Of a stretch of DNA of 64,000 bases, positions 38,597-50,440 are shown piece after piece. The stretch is from Hybos culiciformis (taxonomy: Eukaryota > Arthropoda > Insecta > Diptera > Hybotidae). Below the pieces are notes generated by a model that worked only from the letters and a program-made list of their open reading frames with translations, ran no database searches and was not told the origin of the DNA. A program made the position numbers and the translations under genes. Every line of letters starts with the position of its first letter. Position 1 is the first letter of the stretch. The stretch covers positions 89,799,213-89,863,212 of the forward strand of contig OZ023274.1 of the NCBI GenBank assembly GCA_964007475.1, in the 5' to 3' direction.

Positions 38597-41500
38597 GTTA
38601 TAGAGATATATTTTTATTAGTTCTCTGTAAGAAATAACAAACTTTTTCAATGTTGGGATTTGGGCATCTATAATTTGTAACTAGATATCCTGAACTTATT
38701 AAATATTTAGTTTAAGCTTAACAGTTCGCTCTCTTTGCAACACGAATAAGGGTTTAAAAAAAAATATATATAGAAATCAGTTTATAATTAGATGATATTA
38801 AAAGAGATTAATTGAATTTTTGATCAAAAAATATAATTTTTTACTTCAATTATTATACATTTTTTCTGTTAGTACTGAACATATTAGCTTGTTCATAGAA
38901 AAATAAACATGTATGTTTTTTTTAAGATAAAGTATCGACTTCTAGTATATGAGATTCGGCAGCAGTTTAAGTTTTTCCGGTTGAAAACTGCAAACTCTAT
39001 TAGACTATTAGAACAAATTTCCAAATTTCAGGCTGTCCAATCGAAATTTTAATTTTTTATTATTTGCGTTTCATTTACGAGTACATACTTAAAATATGTT
39101 TTACTTAAAAAAAAAAAATTTTAACTACTTGTGTAATATATAAGTATGTGAACAATTGAGTGGTTTCCTAATATTTACTAATAAAACTTAATTGAAGAGG
39201 TCTAGCCATAATTATAATTCATATACAAACATAATTATTTCAATATAATCTATATTGAAGTTTTTTTCTATCATTCAACCTGGAAAAAAATAAAATTATA
39301 TATATAAAAAAAAAAATAAACATTGCATAAATAAAATAAAAGTATGATAAAATAATATTTCTAACGACACAATTGAAGAATGAAAGAACTTTTTTCTATC
39401 AAAATAATGAAAGTCATTTATTTAGGCAATTTTTTTTCTTCTAAATGATAAATGACATGATAATGATTTGGTTTTTAGAAGGTCATGTCATATTATTATA
39501 TTACGGTATGAATAAGTTTTCACGCAGATTTTTTAATTAAAAATAATTGAGCAATTAGGAATGTTTTTTCCTGGCTTCCAAAGATGTTAAATAAATTAAC
39601 TTAGATCTTAATTTTGTATAAATATACATAAGTAAATTCAGATGTACAACTAACCAAAATTTCTATATTAAGATTTTGATAATGTGCAAACAAGAACATT
39701 TTATTTCTTCAAATTTATAAATTTTCATGATAAATTCTTTTGATATCTGAAATTTTGTTTTGGAACATCTTTAATGGAAATTCTTTAAGTTCGAAAATAT
39801 TTTTGTAACAAAAACCATCCTACTAATTTTCGTCATTAAATAAAGAATTATCAGAATGAGATCAATCAATATAATTTGTAGTGCAAAAAAACTACCAAAT
39901 ATTTAAAAAAAAAATCAAACTGGTTTTAAATACAAAAATGCGAGAAAATGTCTTAGTTTATTACCAACGCGAATAATTTTTTAACAATTTATCTGCCTAC
40001 CCTACCCATTAACTGGAGAGATTTTTCATAATTATGTATAAAAATGTTTACCTTAAAAGTTCTTTATCCGCACATGACATTATCTTTAATTAAATTCCGT
40101 AACACACCCTATCTCACTTTTATTTATTAATATTAAATTTATTAAAAATTCTAAAATTGATTGATTGCTCGAAATATCTACAACGTTTTATATATTTTCC
40201 TTTTTCTGTTGAAATTTTAATAATTAACTTTTATAATTTTTTAATGAAATTATATTATCAATTTTAGTGTTGTTTTATTCATAAATCAATCATTTTTGAT
40301 TAAGACTACTAAAAGAAATGTTCACGATGAACTTTACATTACGCCAATTATAATTTTGTAAACAAACTGTTCTGAATAAATAAAACTTTCTATAAATATA
40401 GAAATCCAAACGAGTAATACACGAAATTATTTTTATGTTATGTACAAGAAAGTATATTTATTTTATTTTTAATAATTATTATAAATTTGTATACTCACTT
40501 GATATAATATAAAATAGTAATATACTTTACTTTTGTTTTTATATTTCACATCAAAATAAAGATAAGAGTCTACTCCTAATAATATAATACTGACAATATT
40601 ATAGATATATTTTTATTTTTTACCAAAAGGTAAGTTAATGAAGATAATATAATGTACACAAGTCTTAAAAAATCAGTCAAACTGATCTAAAAATAATAGT
40701 AATAGTATAATAATAACGTAAAAGGTGTTATTATTACTATATATTGTTGTTATTTAGTATTAGTATAGTTTATATAAAATATATATAATATACTAAATTT
40801 TACTTTATGTTAAATATTTTTAGTCAGAAACGTATAATTAATTTAGCTATAAGAAGATATCAATTTCCGGAAGGCGATGAATAAACATAACTATAAGTTA
40901 ATATTAATTAAGTTAAACATAATTGCTTGCAACTAAAGTTTAAATACTTAGTGATAACTTAGCTTAATGGTTTATAGTAATAGTTACATTTTTACAAACT
41001 TTATGAGAAAAAGAAGATTCAGTACACAGGAGTTAAATCAAAAATATGTACATAAAAATGTATATCAACAAAATGTGCAGTAATTTTTTTAATGGTGTTA
41101 AACAGGTGCAAAACCGTGTTATAAAAACAACTTTTAATAAAAGTTTAAGTGAGTGTATCAATAAAAAATAATGAAGACTGATAAGAATAAATAAAAGGCA
41201 TGAAATTACTAATAGAAAATAATAACTAACATCGATTTATTTATTATTATTATTTTTTTTATTCTTTGCGAAAACATTTTTAATGAATTCCTTTCAATGA
41301 ATTTTTTATTTTATTTTGCGAAAAATTACGTGTAAGATAAAATTAACCCCAGGTGCGTACGATAAAGCAAAAGTTAATTGAAAGAATATTTATTAAAACA
41401 TTTAATAATGAAAAGCGAAAGATATATGTATATGTATATATATTTTTGAAACATTTACTTACTCGTGTAAACATTAAATTTCCTTATTTATTTTTCGCTC

Positions 41501-42066
41501 CTTTTGAAAATAATAAACCATTAATTTATATATACATTATGTACATAAATATAAAAAAAAAAATTTACCTAAAACTGATGTGAGTATAAATAATTTTAAT
41601 CAAATATTTACAAAAAATAAAGGGATAAAAATAAAAAACAAAATTAAATCATATTAAATTTCAAACGATTATGTTTTAAGATTTAAAATTATAATATATA
41701 TTGAAATAAAAATTAATTAAAAGAAAAAGTTTTTTACAAATACAATTGCGGAAAAAGAATATACAAAATCATGGATTAAATTCTTATCAGCATTTCGTTC
41801 ATTATTATATACAGAGTAAAAACTAAGTACAAAAATTATTTGAAATTTTTTTTTTTATTCTCTAAATAGAAATCTTTCTTTGCAACTATATAAACATCAT
41901 ATTTATGTAATTGTGTTGATCTGTACTGACTGACTGAATGATTCTGAAGCCAAACGATTTTGTTTTTCATATGAAATGGTGCTGATTATTATTTTTATAA
42001 AATTAAGTAAGGGATTTTTCTATTACGGGATAACTTAGTTATTAAATAATAACTTAATATTAAATA
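38597..42066. other. AT-rich non-coding stretch
   Basis: No gene seen. A long A/T hairpin lies at about 40690-40745, built from AATAATAAC and GTTATTATT words. The frame at 41353-41583 is A/T-codon driven. Confidence 0.6.
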
Positions 42067-42195
42067 TTTTTTTTTTATTAATTATATAAAAATATAAAAC
42101 AGTGTCTAATAATTGAATTATGGAGACCTTTCTCAACATTTCAATTTAAAATACTATCCGGATTTCTGAGATCGCCCTCTAAACACATACATATA

Positions 42196-42399
42196 CTAAT
42201 TAAGATTGAAAACCACTTTCAGCACCCTCCGCTTCTCTTTTTTGGGCACAACTGGGGGCCAATCATTTGTTTTAAGTTTCTTCAATGCACATCTATACTT
42301 AAATACCAATTTGCTTAGAAATCTATTTACGCCATAAAGTTCAAATTCTTGGACCCATTTCTTGCTATCAATTTTTTTTAGAAGCCTCTTATCAACATT
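42196..42399 (-). CDS. Unidentified basic coding fragment, probable terminal exon or pseudogene
   Basis: A 67-codon minus-strand frame runs from AAT at 42397-42399 to TAG at 42196-42198. It is bounded upstream by an in-frame TAG that could be the end of a splice acceptor (GTAGATAG). The frame uses mixed codons and encodes W, R, K, E, P and V-rich sequence (KKIDSKKWVQEFELYGVNRF; WPPVVPKKEKRRVLKVV), unlike the F/I/N/Y strings of chance frames here. Upstream of the TAG the same frame continues back to an ATG (MCCSVAFLSR), so a single nonsense change in an older gene is also possible. Downstream on the same strand the G+C-richer sequence continues for about 75 bases, and AATAAA followed by an A run lies at 42067-42079. 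No family is recognised. It could be a last exon, a processed pseudogene or a transposon remnant. Confidence 0.35.
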   Translation of the reverse strand, partial: NVDKRLLKKIDSKKWVQEFELYGVNRFLSKLVFKYRCALKKLKTNDWPPVVPKKEKRRVLKVVFNLN

Positions 42400-45300
42400 C
42401 TATCTACTCAAAAACGCGACAGAACAACACATAGTCCGTTTTTAAATTTTTAATAGAAAATGGACTAAAAATTCTTGATTCTAATAATGAAGTAAGTTTT
42501 ATAAAGTATAACTATAACTAAAACATTGATGTAAAATAAGAAGAAGATTGAAAACAATAATTTTTAATATTTTTGTTCTTTGTTGTTCAGTTTTTTACGA
42601 CACTAGTAAAACAATTTTATAATCATTGTGAAACAATAATCTAGCCTGTCATATAAATTTAAAGACAAGTCTTAATATAAATGGAATATTAACTATCAAA
42701 TAAATTCACCAGTTGTCAAAAAAAAAAACTTAATAATTATTAAATATATTTTTATTTTATTTTTTATATTAATTGAAAGAAAAAGTTATTTGGATATTAT
42801 TTTTATGTATCAAAAATTTTGACGTATAATTGACCTTCATTTATTTAATAAAATTTTTCTTCTATTTTCTTTTATTAAATATTTACACCTTGGGGGTATT
42901 TTTTTTTTGAATATAAAAAATTTCGCTATACCTGTTCTAAATTCTTAAAAAAAAAATTAAGAAGAATCTTATTTAAAAATTTCATAATTAAATGAATAAT
43001 TCAAAAGTTTCTATTGTGTTCACAAAATAATTTATTTAAAACCAACTTTTTTTTTGAAAAAAAAACTTTTAACACCAACAAATAAAAATATAAATAAATA
43101 AAAAAAAAATTATTAAATTTTTTACTCATCAAGTAAAATTTCCTAAAAGGAGAACTGACAAAATCAAAATTATAAACAAACAAAAAAAATTTATAAATTC
43201 AAATTTAAAATGAATATTTTACTCTTAATATATATATATTTATGTATATATGATTGTATAGTCGTATATACAATATTTAAACAAAAAATGTTATTTGACT
43301 TCAAAAACGTAATTATTAATTTTTACAGAAGGGCTGTCGTGTTTTCTTTTTGAAATAGAAAAAAATGTTATTTTGAAAAGTTTTCATAAAAAAAAAAAAA
43401 CAAAAAATAAAAAAAACTTTTTTCTTAATGGAATTTATATAAATTATTGAGATTTCTTTTTCACGCAGAGAAAAATTTAATAAAATTTCATTCTTTAACA
43501 GAAAAATTTTTGTTTGATTTGTGCAATTATACCGATTAGTTAAAAACATAACTCTTTGGCGAATAAATAATATTTAGCGACATCTAGCAAAGTATTGTGA
43601 ACTAAGTGAATAGTGAAGGATCTACCTTCAGGAATTGGTATGTTCTATTTGTACCAGTTTTTCACATTCCTTTTTTCATTCCTTTTTTCATGCCTTTTTT
43701 CACTCTTTTTTGAACAAAAACGTCACAAAAAAATAAGAAATAGTTGTTTTAATTTAAAATGTCAAATATGTCATAGGGCCAATGAAAAAAAGCTTCAGGT
43801 AACTTTATATATGAATAAAAACAGGTTGCATAACTTTTTTTTTTTTGGTTTTCATGAGAAAAGGAGTGATAAAAGACATGAAACAAGGAATGTATAAAAG
43901 TTATTTCAGTTATTATTTATGTATAAATAAAAATATCAAAAATAATATTAGAAAAAATTATTCTTCCAACCTTGCAGTAAAAATACAATTAGGTGTGGAT
44001 GTTTAATATACACACATAATATTCATTTTCAAGATCCTTTTTCTTGCATCATGATTTATTTACCCAAATAAAATAATATAGTTTAGTAGTAATATTGTAC
44101 TTTTTTTAGCTAAAAAAATATTTAAATGCAAATTTGATTTCAATTGCTGTTATTCAGATGCATAGAATCGGAAGCGTTTTAAAATTGAATCAAAATTTCA
44201 TGAGTTGTGATTTGTTGAAAATTGAAGATAAAAAAAAAATTATTAAATAAATAGGTACGAGGATTATAAAAATTAAATTTGAAAACATGAATGTAAATAA
44301 TATTTTTGAAATTAAAATCTTTGAGATGATTTAAAATCAAGACAATTTTACTTAATTCTTAGAATTATAAATAAAATATCCTTGAAATATGCCTATTGAA
44401 CATATCTATATGATGAACAAGTATAATTACATGTGATTACATATAATTACATACATATAATTTATAAAGTTCTAAATTTAAACTATAAATTTTGTTTCTT
44501 AATCTTTAAGAATAAAGTTTATTAGAAATTTTATTAAATAATTTCATATGTTGTTGATAAAAATGTGCCTTAAATTTAATACTACGTGTGTTTTCTTAAT
44601 TTAAATAATAAAATTTACCTCGTATAATTAAATAATCCCTTGAAAAACAAAATTCAACATTATTAAAGATTTGTTTCTTTGCGAGAAAAATTAAAAACCG
44701 ATATCAGAAGAAAATGAAAAACAGAAAACAAAAACATAAAATTTTTTTAGTTCAAATCAGTATATATTCAAAATAAAATTTACATAACAATTTAATAAGA
44801 ATATAATAAATCAAATTATTGCAGTTGTCAAAATCGATAAGAATGAAAAGTTATACATTTATTATTATCAATAAAGAGATTTGACTAAATAGATCTATCA
44901 AAATTGATGAAGCTAAAAAAAAAATTGATATAAAACCTTCTTTCTCATAATAACAACAAGTGTATACGACTTTATTATAAATTGACTATAATTGTATATC
45001 TTCTTAAGTAAGAGAAGTAAGAAAACCAAAAAATGAAATTAAATGAATAGAAATCAATTTATTTCTTATCTATGCTATTATTTTGAAGAATAAAAAAATA
45101 TAATATAAATTATAATTACTTCTTATCTTTCATTTTAATAATAAAATTGACTTAAGGAATTTAAAAAACTTGGAATAAACAATTTACATTAGATAGAAAA
45201 ACTTTTAATTCAATTTTAATTTATTCATTTTCTTCAAATTATTTGTGTTTCATTAATCAGATCTAACTAATTTATGTAAATCTTTTTAAATTTATTATAT

Positions 45301-46583
45301 ATATTTTTTTTATTATTATTATTATTTTTCTAATTTATATAGGAAAAGTTTTCCCATAATGAAATTCATTTCAGGATATTCAATTATCCTTTTAGACTTC
45401 CCTTTTGAAGAGCACAGAACCAAAATAAAATATTATACTGAAAGAAATTATTAATGGTTTGTAAGTTCAATTTAGTGACAAAAAAAAATATTGAAAATAA
45501 ATTGATTGAAATGATAAAAAAAAAAATGTTTATGCATATTAAGAAAGTATTTATAGTTATATATGGTAACTTCGAAAAACTACGTAGTTTGTAGTGACAA
45601 AAAAATTTAAACCCTCAAGTATTTTATTCTTGTGAATTGAAAAGTTCTTGAAATAAAAATTTATACTTATATACATATACTTATTCATATACACGTACAA
45701 TTCAACATCCAGATTTCAATGAAATTAATGCTTGCCGTATAACAGCAGACATGTTAAACTGGCAACTACTTAAAAAAAAAAACAAGGATAGTAAAAAGAA
45801 ATTAAATTGTTCAATTTTAAAATGCAATTTATTATTTTACTTTTCTGCAATTATAATTTAGAAAAAACTTTAACTGCATCATAAAATAAAAAAGTGGTTT
45901 CAATTAAATTTAAATTCGAAAAATAGCTTATAAAGTTAATTGACGTTATGAGCCTTTGTACAAAAGGACTCAAATCCTCTCTCAGAAAAGACACAGGAGA
46001 TTAAGGGTTTTTTTTTTTAAATCGGGAAAAAATTTGAAATTTCAAACTGAGCCATGAAACTAAAAAACAAATCTCCTTTTTTATAAAAGGGTCTCAATAT
46101 CTATATAATATGTTGTTACAATTCACCAGCACAATTATTTATTCCTAACCTATACATTTATTTATTTATTTAATGTAAGGGAAAACATAAAATTATGTTT
46201 TAGAAAATTTGAAAATTAATTTATATTTATTTTTATGGTTTCTTTCATTATTTTTAATTCTTCTCATATATATTCTTTTTTTTTCGGGAAGGAAATTAAT
46301 TTAAGGCAACTGAATTGTTCATTATTTATTTTAACAATTCTGCATTACAATTATAACTGCATCAAATTCAATGTTTTTTTTTGTTGAAATATGTATACTA
46401 AATAGAAAACATAAATTTAAAAAAATTAATTGCAAGGAAGGGCATTTATGAAGAATATAAAATTTAAAAATTATTTGTTGTTTGTCTCAACTAAAAACTT
46501 AAACAGAAAATTTGTTGAAAATTTCATTTAAATATGCCAGAATTTATATATGCCAGAATAGGCTTCCTTCATTTAATCGAAAA

Positions 46584-46877
46584 TGAAACAGCTCATAAAA
46601 AAATTGGGATTGAAAATAAAAGTTGAAAATGAACTAACTCATTAAAGTCCAAAATGAAATAATTGATCAATCGATGAACTAATTCATAAAAATTAATATT
46701 ATGATTTTTGGAAGTTGAACTTAGTAATACTCAACATTAGTATAACATTAGTATAATATATTTAATTCTTTAATATTATGGGCTTTTTTATTATTATTAT
46801 GCTTTGTGAGCTAATTCATAAAATATGAAAGTGAATTAAAATTCATTAATGAAGTTCCTTATGATGAGTTAGTTCAT
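46584..46877. repeat. Cluster of near-palindromic ATGAACTAACTCAT motifs
   Basis: Related 14-mers occur at 46629-46642 (ATGAACTAACTCAT), 46674-46687 (ATGAACTAATTCAT), 46806-46819 (GTGAGCTAATTCAT) and, exactly inverted, 46864-46877 (ATGAGTTAGTTCAT), with a weaker copy ending CTCATAAAA at 46584-46600. Most are followed by AAA-rich sequence. The outer pair forms a perfect 14-bp inverted repeat 221 bases apart. This could be a degraded repeat element. Confidence 0.5.
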
Positions 46878-47712
46878 ACAGCCAACACAATAACTCTACA
46901 CAGTGTTAGTGACTGCTTCACAAAATCAAAAAAAAAAAAAAAAATTTTAATGATTGAATTTTTTAATAATTAAATGTCTTCCTAAAAGCTTCATTTAATA
47001 AACATAAAAATAATTCAATAAAAAAAAAGTTTTTTAAGCACTTCATACCTTTAATTTTTTTTTCTGATTTTATAGGTACATAATAAAAAAGAATTACGCA
47101 CATGCCTTTCATTTACTCAACAAAAACAATTTATTTACTTGGATTGCGTTTTTCAAAATAAAAATATTTCTTGGAATTGCAAAATTAATATAATAAGAAA
47201 AAAAAAAGTTTTTTTTTTAAATTAAATTTGAAAGAATTTCTTTATACTTTATTAAAAAAAATTAAATCAGTATCCTTAACGACGACGAAACAGAATGTTT
47301 TATTTTCTTCTTCTTTTTTTAAGAATGTTTTCGCAAGATATAGTTAAAGGCTACATATAAAACAGATATCATGACATTTTCTTAATATAACAAAAATTTT
47401 GTTTTTTTTTTTAATTACATTTTTTTCTGAAAGATAAACCTTAAAAGCTTTTTGTGGCTATTCAATCTATGGGTGGGTGAACTCAGAAAAAATTAATTAT
47501 AAACGTCATAATTTTATCTATTTTTATCATTTCGATAATTTTGATATTTTATCATTTTATTTTCTGAAACTTTCATATATTTAACATAAAAAAGTATGAT
47601 ATGTTGGTTAGTTAATCAAAAATTGCAATTAGGAAAGGTCAAAAATTTCAACTTTCAATAATATTCATATTTTTTTGCTTTAAAAATTTTGTTGAACATT
47701 TCCAAATTTCAT

Positions 47713-47713
47713 C

Positions 47714-47757
<44 letters not shown>
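47713..47757 (+). repeat. ATT microsatellite
   Basis: An uninterrupted run of about 15 ATT/TTA units. Length polymorphism is expected. Confidence 0.9.
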
Positions 47758-47760
<3 letters not shown>

Positions 47761-48276
47761 GATTTTATTATAATTCAATTATAACTCAAATCTTAAAACT
47801 AGTGCCTTAACTGCTATGGCCTTTAGCCCTGCCACTTTCATCTAAAAAAATTTAAATTTATTAAAAGTGCTCACTGTGAAAAATTGTTCTTGGTTTGCTT
47901 CGATTGTAGGGAAAAACAATATCGACTGAAGTAGTTTTTTGATATGTTAAAAATTTAAGAGTATAGAACTGGCTTCAGGGTTAGTGCGTATGATTTTTAA
48001 AATTTTGAGTTTTTAAAATATTACTCTCTAAGGGCTGGTGGCGTGGAATATGATTTTTTTTTAATTTTCTAAAGAATTTTTAAGTAATTTCATTTAATTC
48101 TATTTTTTTTATAAAATGTAGTTTTTGCACACAAATAGAATTCAAATATAGTTTCGTGGAGCTAGAGGTGTTTTCATGCAATTTTTGTCCCATTTTTCAC
48201 GTCCGTTTGTTTTCTGTAAAATATTGTAAAAAAAAAACTGCGAAAATAGAAAACAATAAAGTATTTTAAAATTTCA

Positions 48277-48295
48277 CAGTGGAACCTCTCAATAA
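48277..48295 (+). mobile_element. Pogo/Tigger-like terminal inverted repeat (one end)
   Basis: CAGTGGAACCTCTCAATAA closely matches the well-known start of pogo/Tigger-type element ends (CAGTGGAACCTC...). The preceding bases are CA rather than the expected TA target. The element body would run rightwards, into the hAT-type insertion at 48519. No matching inverted end was seen after 49377, so only one end is recognised. Confidence 0.5.
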
Positions 48296-48338
48296 ACCAA
48301 GATCTAGTCATTTTCGAATATAGATCATTATTTTATAA

Positions 48339-48503
48339 TTATCCATTAAATATTCTAAAATTAAACTTTTGATAACACAATTCCGAAAAAATTTAAACTA
48401 CCACATATTGAATTATAACATACGAAAATCTAGAAAACTACAGCTGATGAAGAAAATGGTTCAATCGGGCTCAGATGCCCTCAATTTCTCTGAAAACATT
48501 TAA
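48339..48503 (+). other. Unassigned 54-codon open frame next to the pogo-like end
   Basis: The frame is open from TTA at 48339 to TAA at 48501-48503. Its C-terminal half has ordinary protein composition (RKLQLMKKMVQSGSDALNFS). It lies between the pogo-like terminus and the hAT-type insertion, so it could be a transposase remnant, but I could not match it to the CENP-B/pogo domain order. Confidence 0.2.
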
Positions 48504-48510
48504 TAAATCC

Positions 48511-48518
48511 GCGGCAAC
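48511..48518 (+). repeat. Target-site duplication, left copy (GCGGCAAC)
   Basis: GCGGCAAC is repeated exactly at 49370-49377. An 8-bp duplication is the hallmark of hAT-superfamily insertion. Confidence 0.9.
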
Positions 48519-49369
48519 TAGCGTTGCCAGGCGTCCTCCTTTAGGGAGGACAGTCCTCCATTTAGTACCTAAAATATCCGTCCTCCAAAAAGGCTTAAAT
48601 GTCCTCCATATTGAAGTTTACAAAAAAATATTCCAAAAAATTATCGTAGTAAACCTGCAGCTTGCAGCCGATCAACGGTTTTTCATACGGAAATACTAAT
48701 AATTTTGACTTGACACTGGACATTGAACATTTTAAATTTAGGTTTTTGTTTTTTAAATTTAATTGCAACCCATAAATTTTTACTTTCAATTTACGAAATA
48801 AAAATCCAGTCGATAATAATTGCCGCAAATCCCACTGACCAACCTCCAGACCGCCCGCCCGTCGCCCCCCAACACCCCCTCTTGTTTTGGAACACCCCCT
48901 TTATCCTTTTCCCAAAAATAGAGCCAATCGGGAAAAAAAAAAAATTTCCCATACAAAAATGTATGAAAACTTTGGGGGGCCCTAACTCCGAAACAGGGCT
49001 TTTGCTCCAAGAACTGATTTCAGTTTTGGGAGTTTGGGCACCGCCTCTTACCCCCTCCAAGTTTCAGCCCATTCTGAGTGGTTCCCATAAACTGCATTAA
49101 CGCCATTTTTTGTTAAAAAAAATTACTTTCAGGAAAACAACGTATAGGTGAAAACACAATTGGGGCGACAACGACGGCGACACCGATAGCGACTGTCAAA
49201 AACCATATATTTGTATGAGAATGAAACAATTGAGGCGATTTTGTTATATGAAAAATCGCTGTCGCCGTCGTCGTCGCCCCAATTGTGTTTTCACCTTATA
49301 GGTGTGGGTTTCAACATTTTTTTTCTCCATCAAGTCCTCCTTTTGAGTTTTCAAAACCTGGCAACGCTA
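48519..49369. mobile_element. Nonautonomous hAT-type transposon, 851 bp
   Basis: The ends TAGCGTTGCCAGG (48519-48531) and CCTGGCAACGCTA (49357-49369) are perfect 13-bp inverted repeats flanked by the 8-bp duplication GCGGCAAC. The ends fit the hAT start pattern YARNG. Subterminal GTCCTCC motifs are repeated at 48533, 48553, 48580, 48601 and 49334, with one inverted at 48545; clustered subterminal motifs of this kind bind transposase in studied hAT elements. The interior is patchy: an AT-rich part (48610-48830), a strikingly C-rich block (about 48835-49085) and a nested 151-bp MITE (49146-49296). Overlapping frames of 66-125 codons occur on both strands through the C-rich block, but none resembles a hAT transposase, so I call the element nonautonomous. 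Confidence 0.88.
49146..49296. mobile_element. Nested 151-bp MITE with 43-bp inverted repeats
   Basis: Starting AGGTGAAAACACAATTGGGG, the first 43 bases (49146-49188) match the reverse complement of the last 43 (49254-49296) at 41 positions, leaving only about 65 bases in the middle. Flanking TAT (49143-49145 and 49297-49299) suggests a 3-bp duplication; a TA or TATA reading is also possible. The arms contain CGACGACGACGGCGACA-type sequence, far more G+C-rich than anything else in the window. The unit sits wholly inside the hAT-type element, so it inserted later or was carried by it. No open frame. Confidence 0.8.
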
Positions 49370-49377
49370 GCGGCAAC
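49370..49377 (+). repeat. Target-site duplication, right copy (GCGGCAAC)
   Basis: Exact repeat of 48511-48518, directly adjoining the right inverted repeat of the hAT-type element. Confidence 0.9.
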
Positions 49378-50440
49378 AAAAGAAAAATCTTTTTTATGTC
49401 ATGCCTACTAATTTGGCTCTTGAAGTAAATAATTATTGAAGAAATTTATTTTAAATCAATTCACAAAAAGTCACTGTAGTATATTAAAATAAGATGAATT
49501 TCCCTATCAAAATACATAATTTAAGAAATAGGCAAGCAGGTAAAAAAAATATTTTTTTTTTTTTTAATAAAAATTTCCAAAAGAAAAACATCATTATTTT
49601 CTCAATGGAATAAAAATAAATATTTTCTAGAAATCAAGCAGTTTATAAGGCTCGCTAAAAGATTTATATACACAAACATATATTTTGAATTTTGGTTAAA
49701 GAATTTATCTTAAAGCATGAATTTTATTTTAATAAATTTTTTTTTCTTATTTTATTTAAAGATTTATATTAATCTTTTTAAATATTATTCTTTTTTTTTA
49801 TTTTTTTTTTTGTTCCTTTTTTGTCAGATTTTCCTTTTTGTAATGAAATATTTTCGCTTCGCATGTATACAAGTATTAAATTTCTAATAAATAAACAAAA
49901 AAAAAAACATAGAAGACCTATTTTTATACAAAAAATAATAAGAAATTTGTCTCATGGTTCATAGCCTTTTATTTTTAGCTCTTAGTTTTCGTCAAAATTT
50001 CAATATTTTTATATTGGTTTTTTTTTTTGCTTTGTATGAAAACGTTTAGGGAAACTAAAAAAATTATCATAAATTTTCTCAAAAAAAAACAACAACGGAA
50101 TTCTAGTTGGTTTCATGTTATCAAAGAGAGCTTAATAGTTAAGTTTAGAGAATTTAAAATAATATTAGAAAATTTCACGAGAAATACAAAAAATAATTTT
50201 CTTCAAGGTCTTCCATAAAACATTCAAGAAAAAATAATTAGAATAAAATATAAAAATGCGATGTTAAAAATATCCTCAAAATTTGAGTTGAATACTCTAC
50301 AAATTCAAATAAATTTCAATCAGGCAACTAAATTAAATCTAGTTTTTGCCGGTTTAAAAAAACTCAGATACAAACTCCTAGATATATCCCATCGCCGACA
50401 AATAGAGTTAATTTTGAACAAATTAAAATATGAAACTTTG
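49378..50440. other. AT-rich spacer with a broken open frame
   Basis: Two plus-strand frames (50027-50218 and 50261-50521) share one reading frame, separated by a single TAA at 50216-50218. The second has fairly ordinary composition (KLRYKLLDISHRRQIELILN) and runs into the palindrome that follows. This may be a relic of one coding region; no family is recognised. Confidence 0.3.

Larger units (their letters stand above)
42400..48276. other. AT-rich non-coding stretch
   Basis: No gene seen. Contents: a triplicated 13-base CATTCCTTTTTT-type repeat at 43665-43700, which accounts for much of the 94-codon frame at 43613-43897; an imperfect stem-loop CTTGCCGTATAACA / TGTTAAACTGGCAAC at about 45731-45766; a cluster of ATGAACTAACTCAT motifs (46584-46877); and an ATT array (47713-47757). 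Confidence 0.55.

Noticed and set aside
43613..43897. 94-codon frame
   Set aside because: The first third is a triplicated CATTCCTTTTTT-type repeat and the rest is A-rich; the start is not a clear ATG context.
45731..45766. miRNA-like stem-loop
   Set aside because: The stem is only about 14 bp with mismatches and a 7-nt loop, too short for a precursor, and no known seed was recognised.
48723..49100. 125-codon plus-strand frame, the longest in the window, with overlapping 74-89 codon minus frames
   Set aside because: It crosses from AT-rich sequence into the C-rich block of the hAT-type element. The proline-rich part only reflects C runs, and no domain is visible. Open frames on both strands follow from the lack of A/T stops in C-rich DNA.
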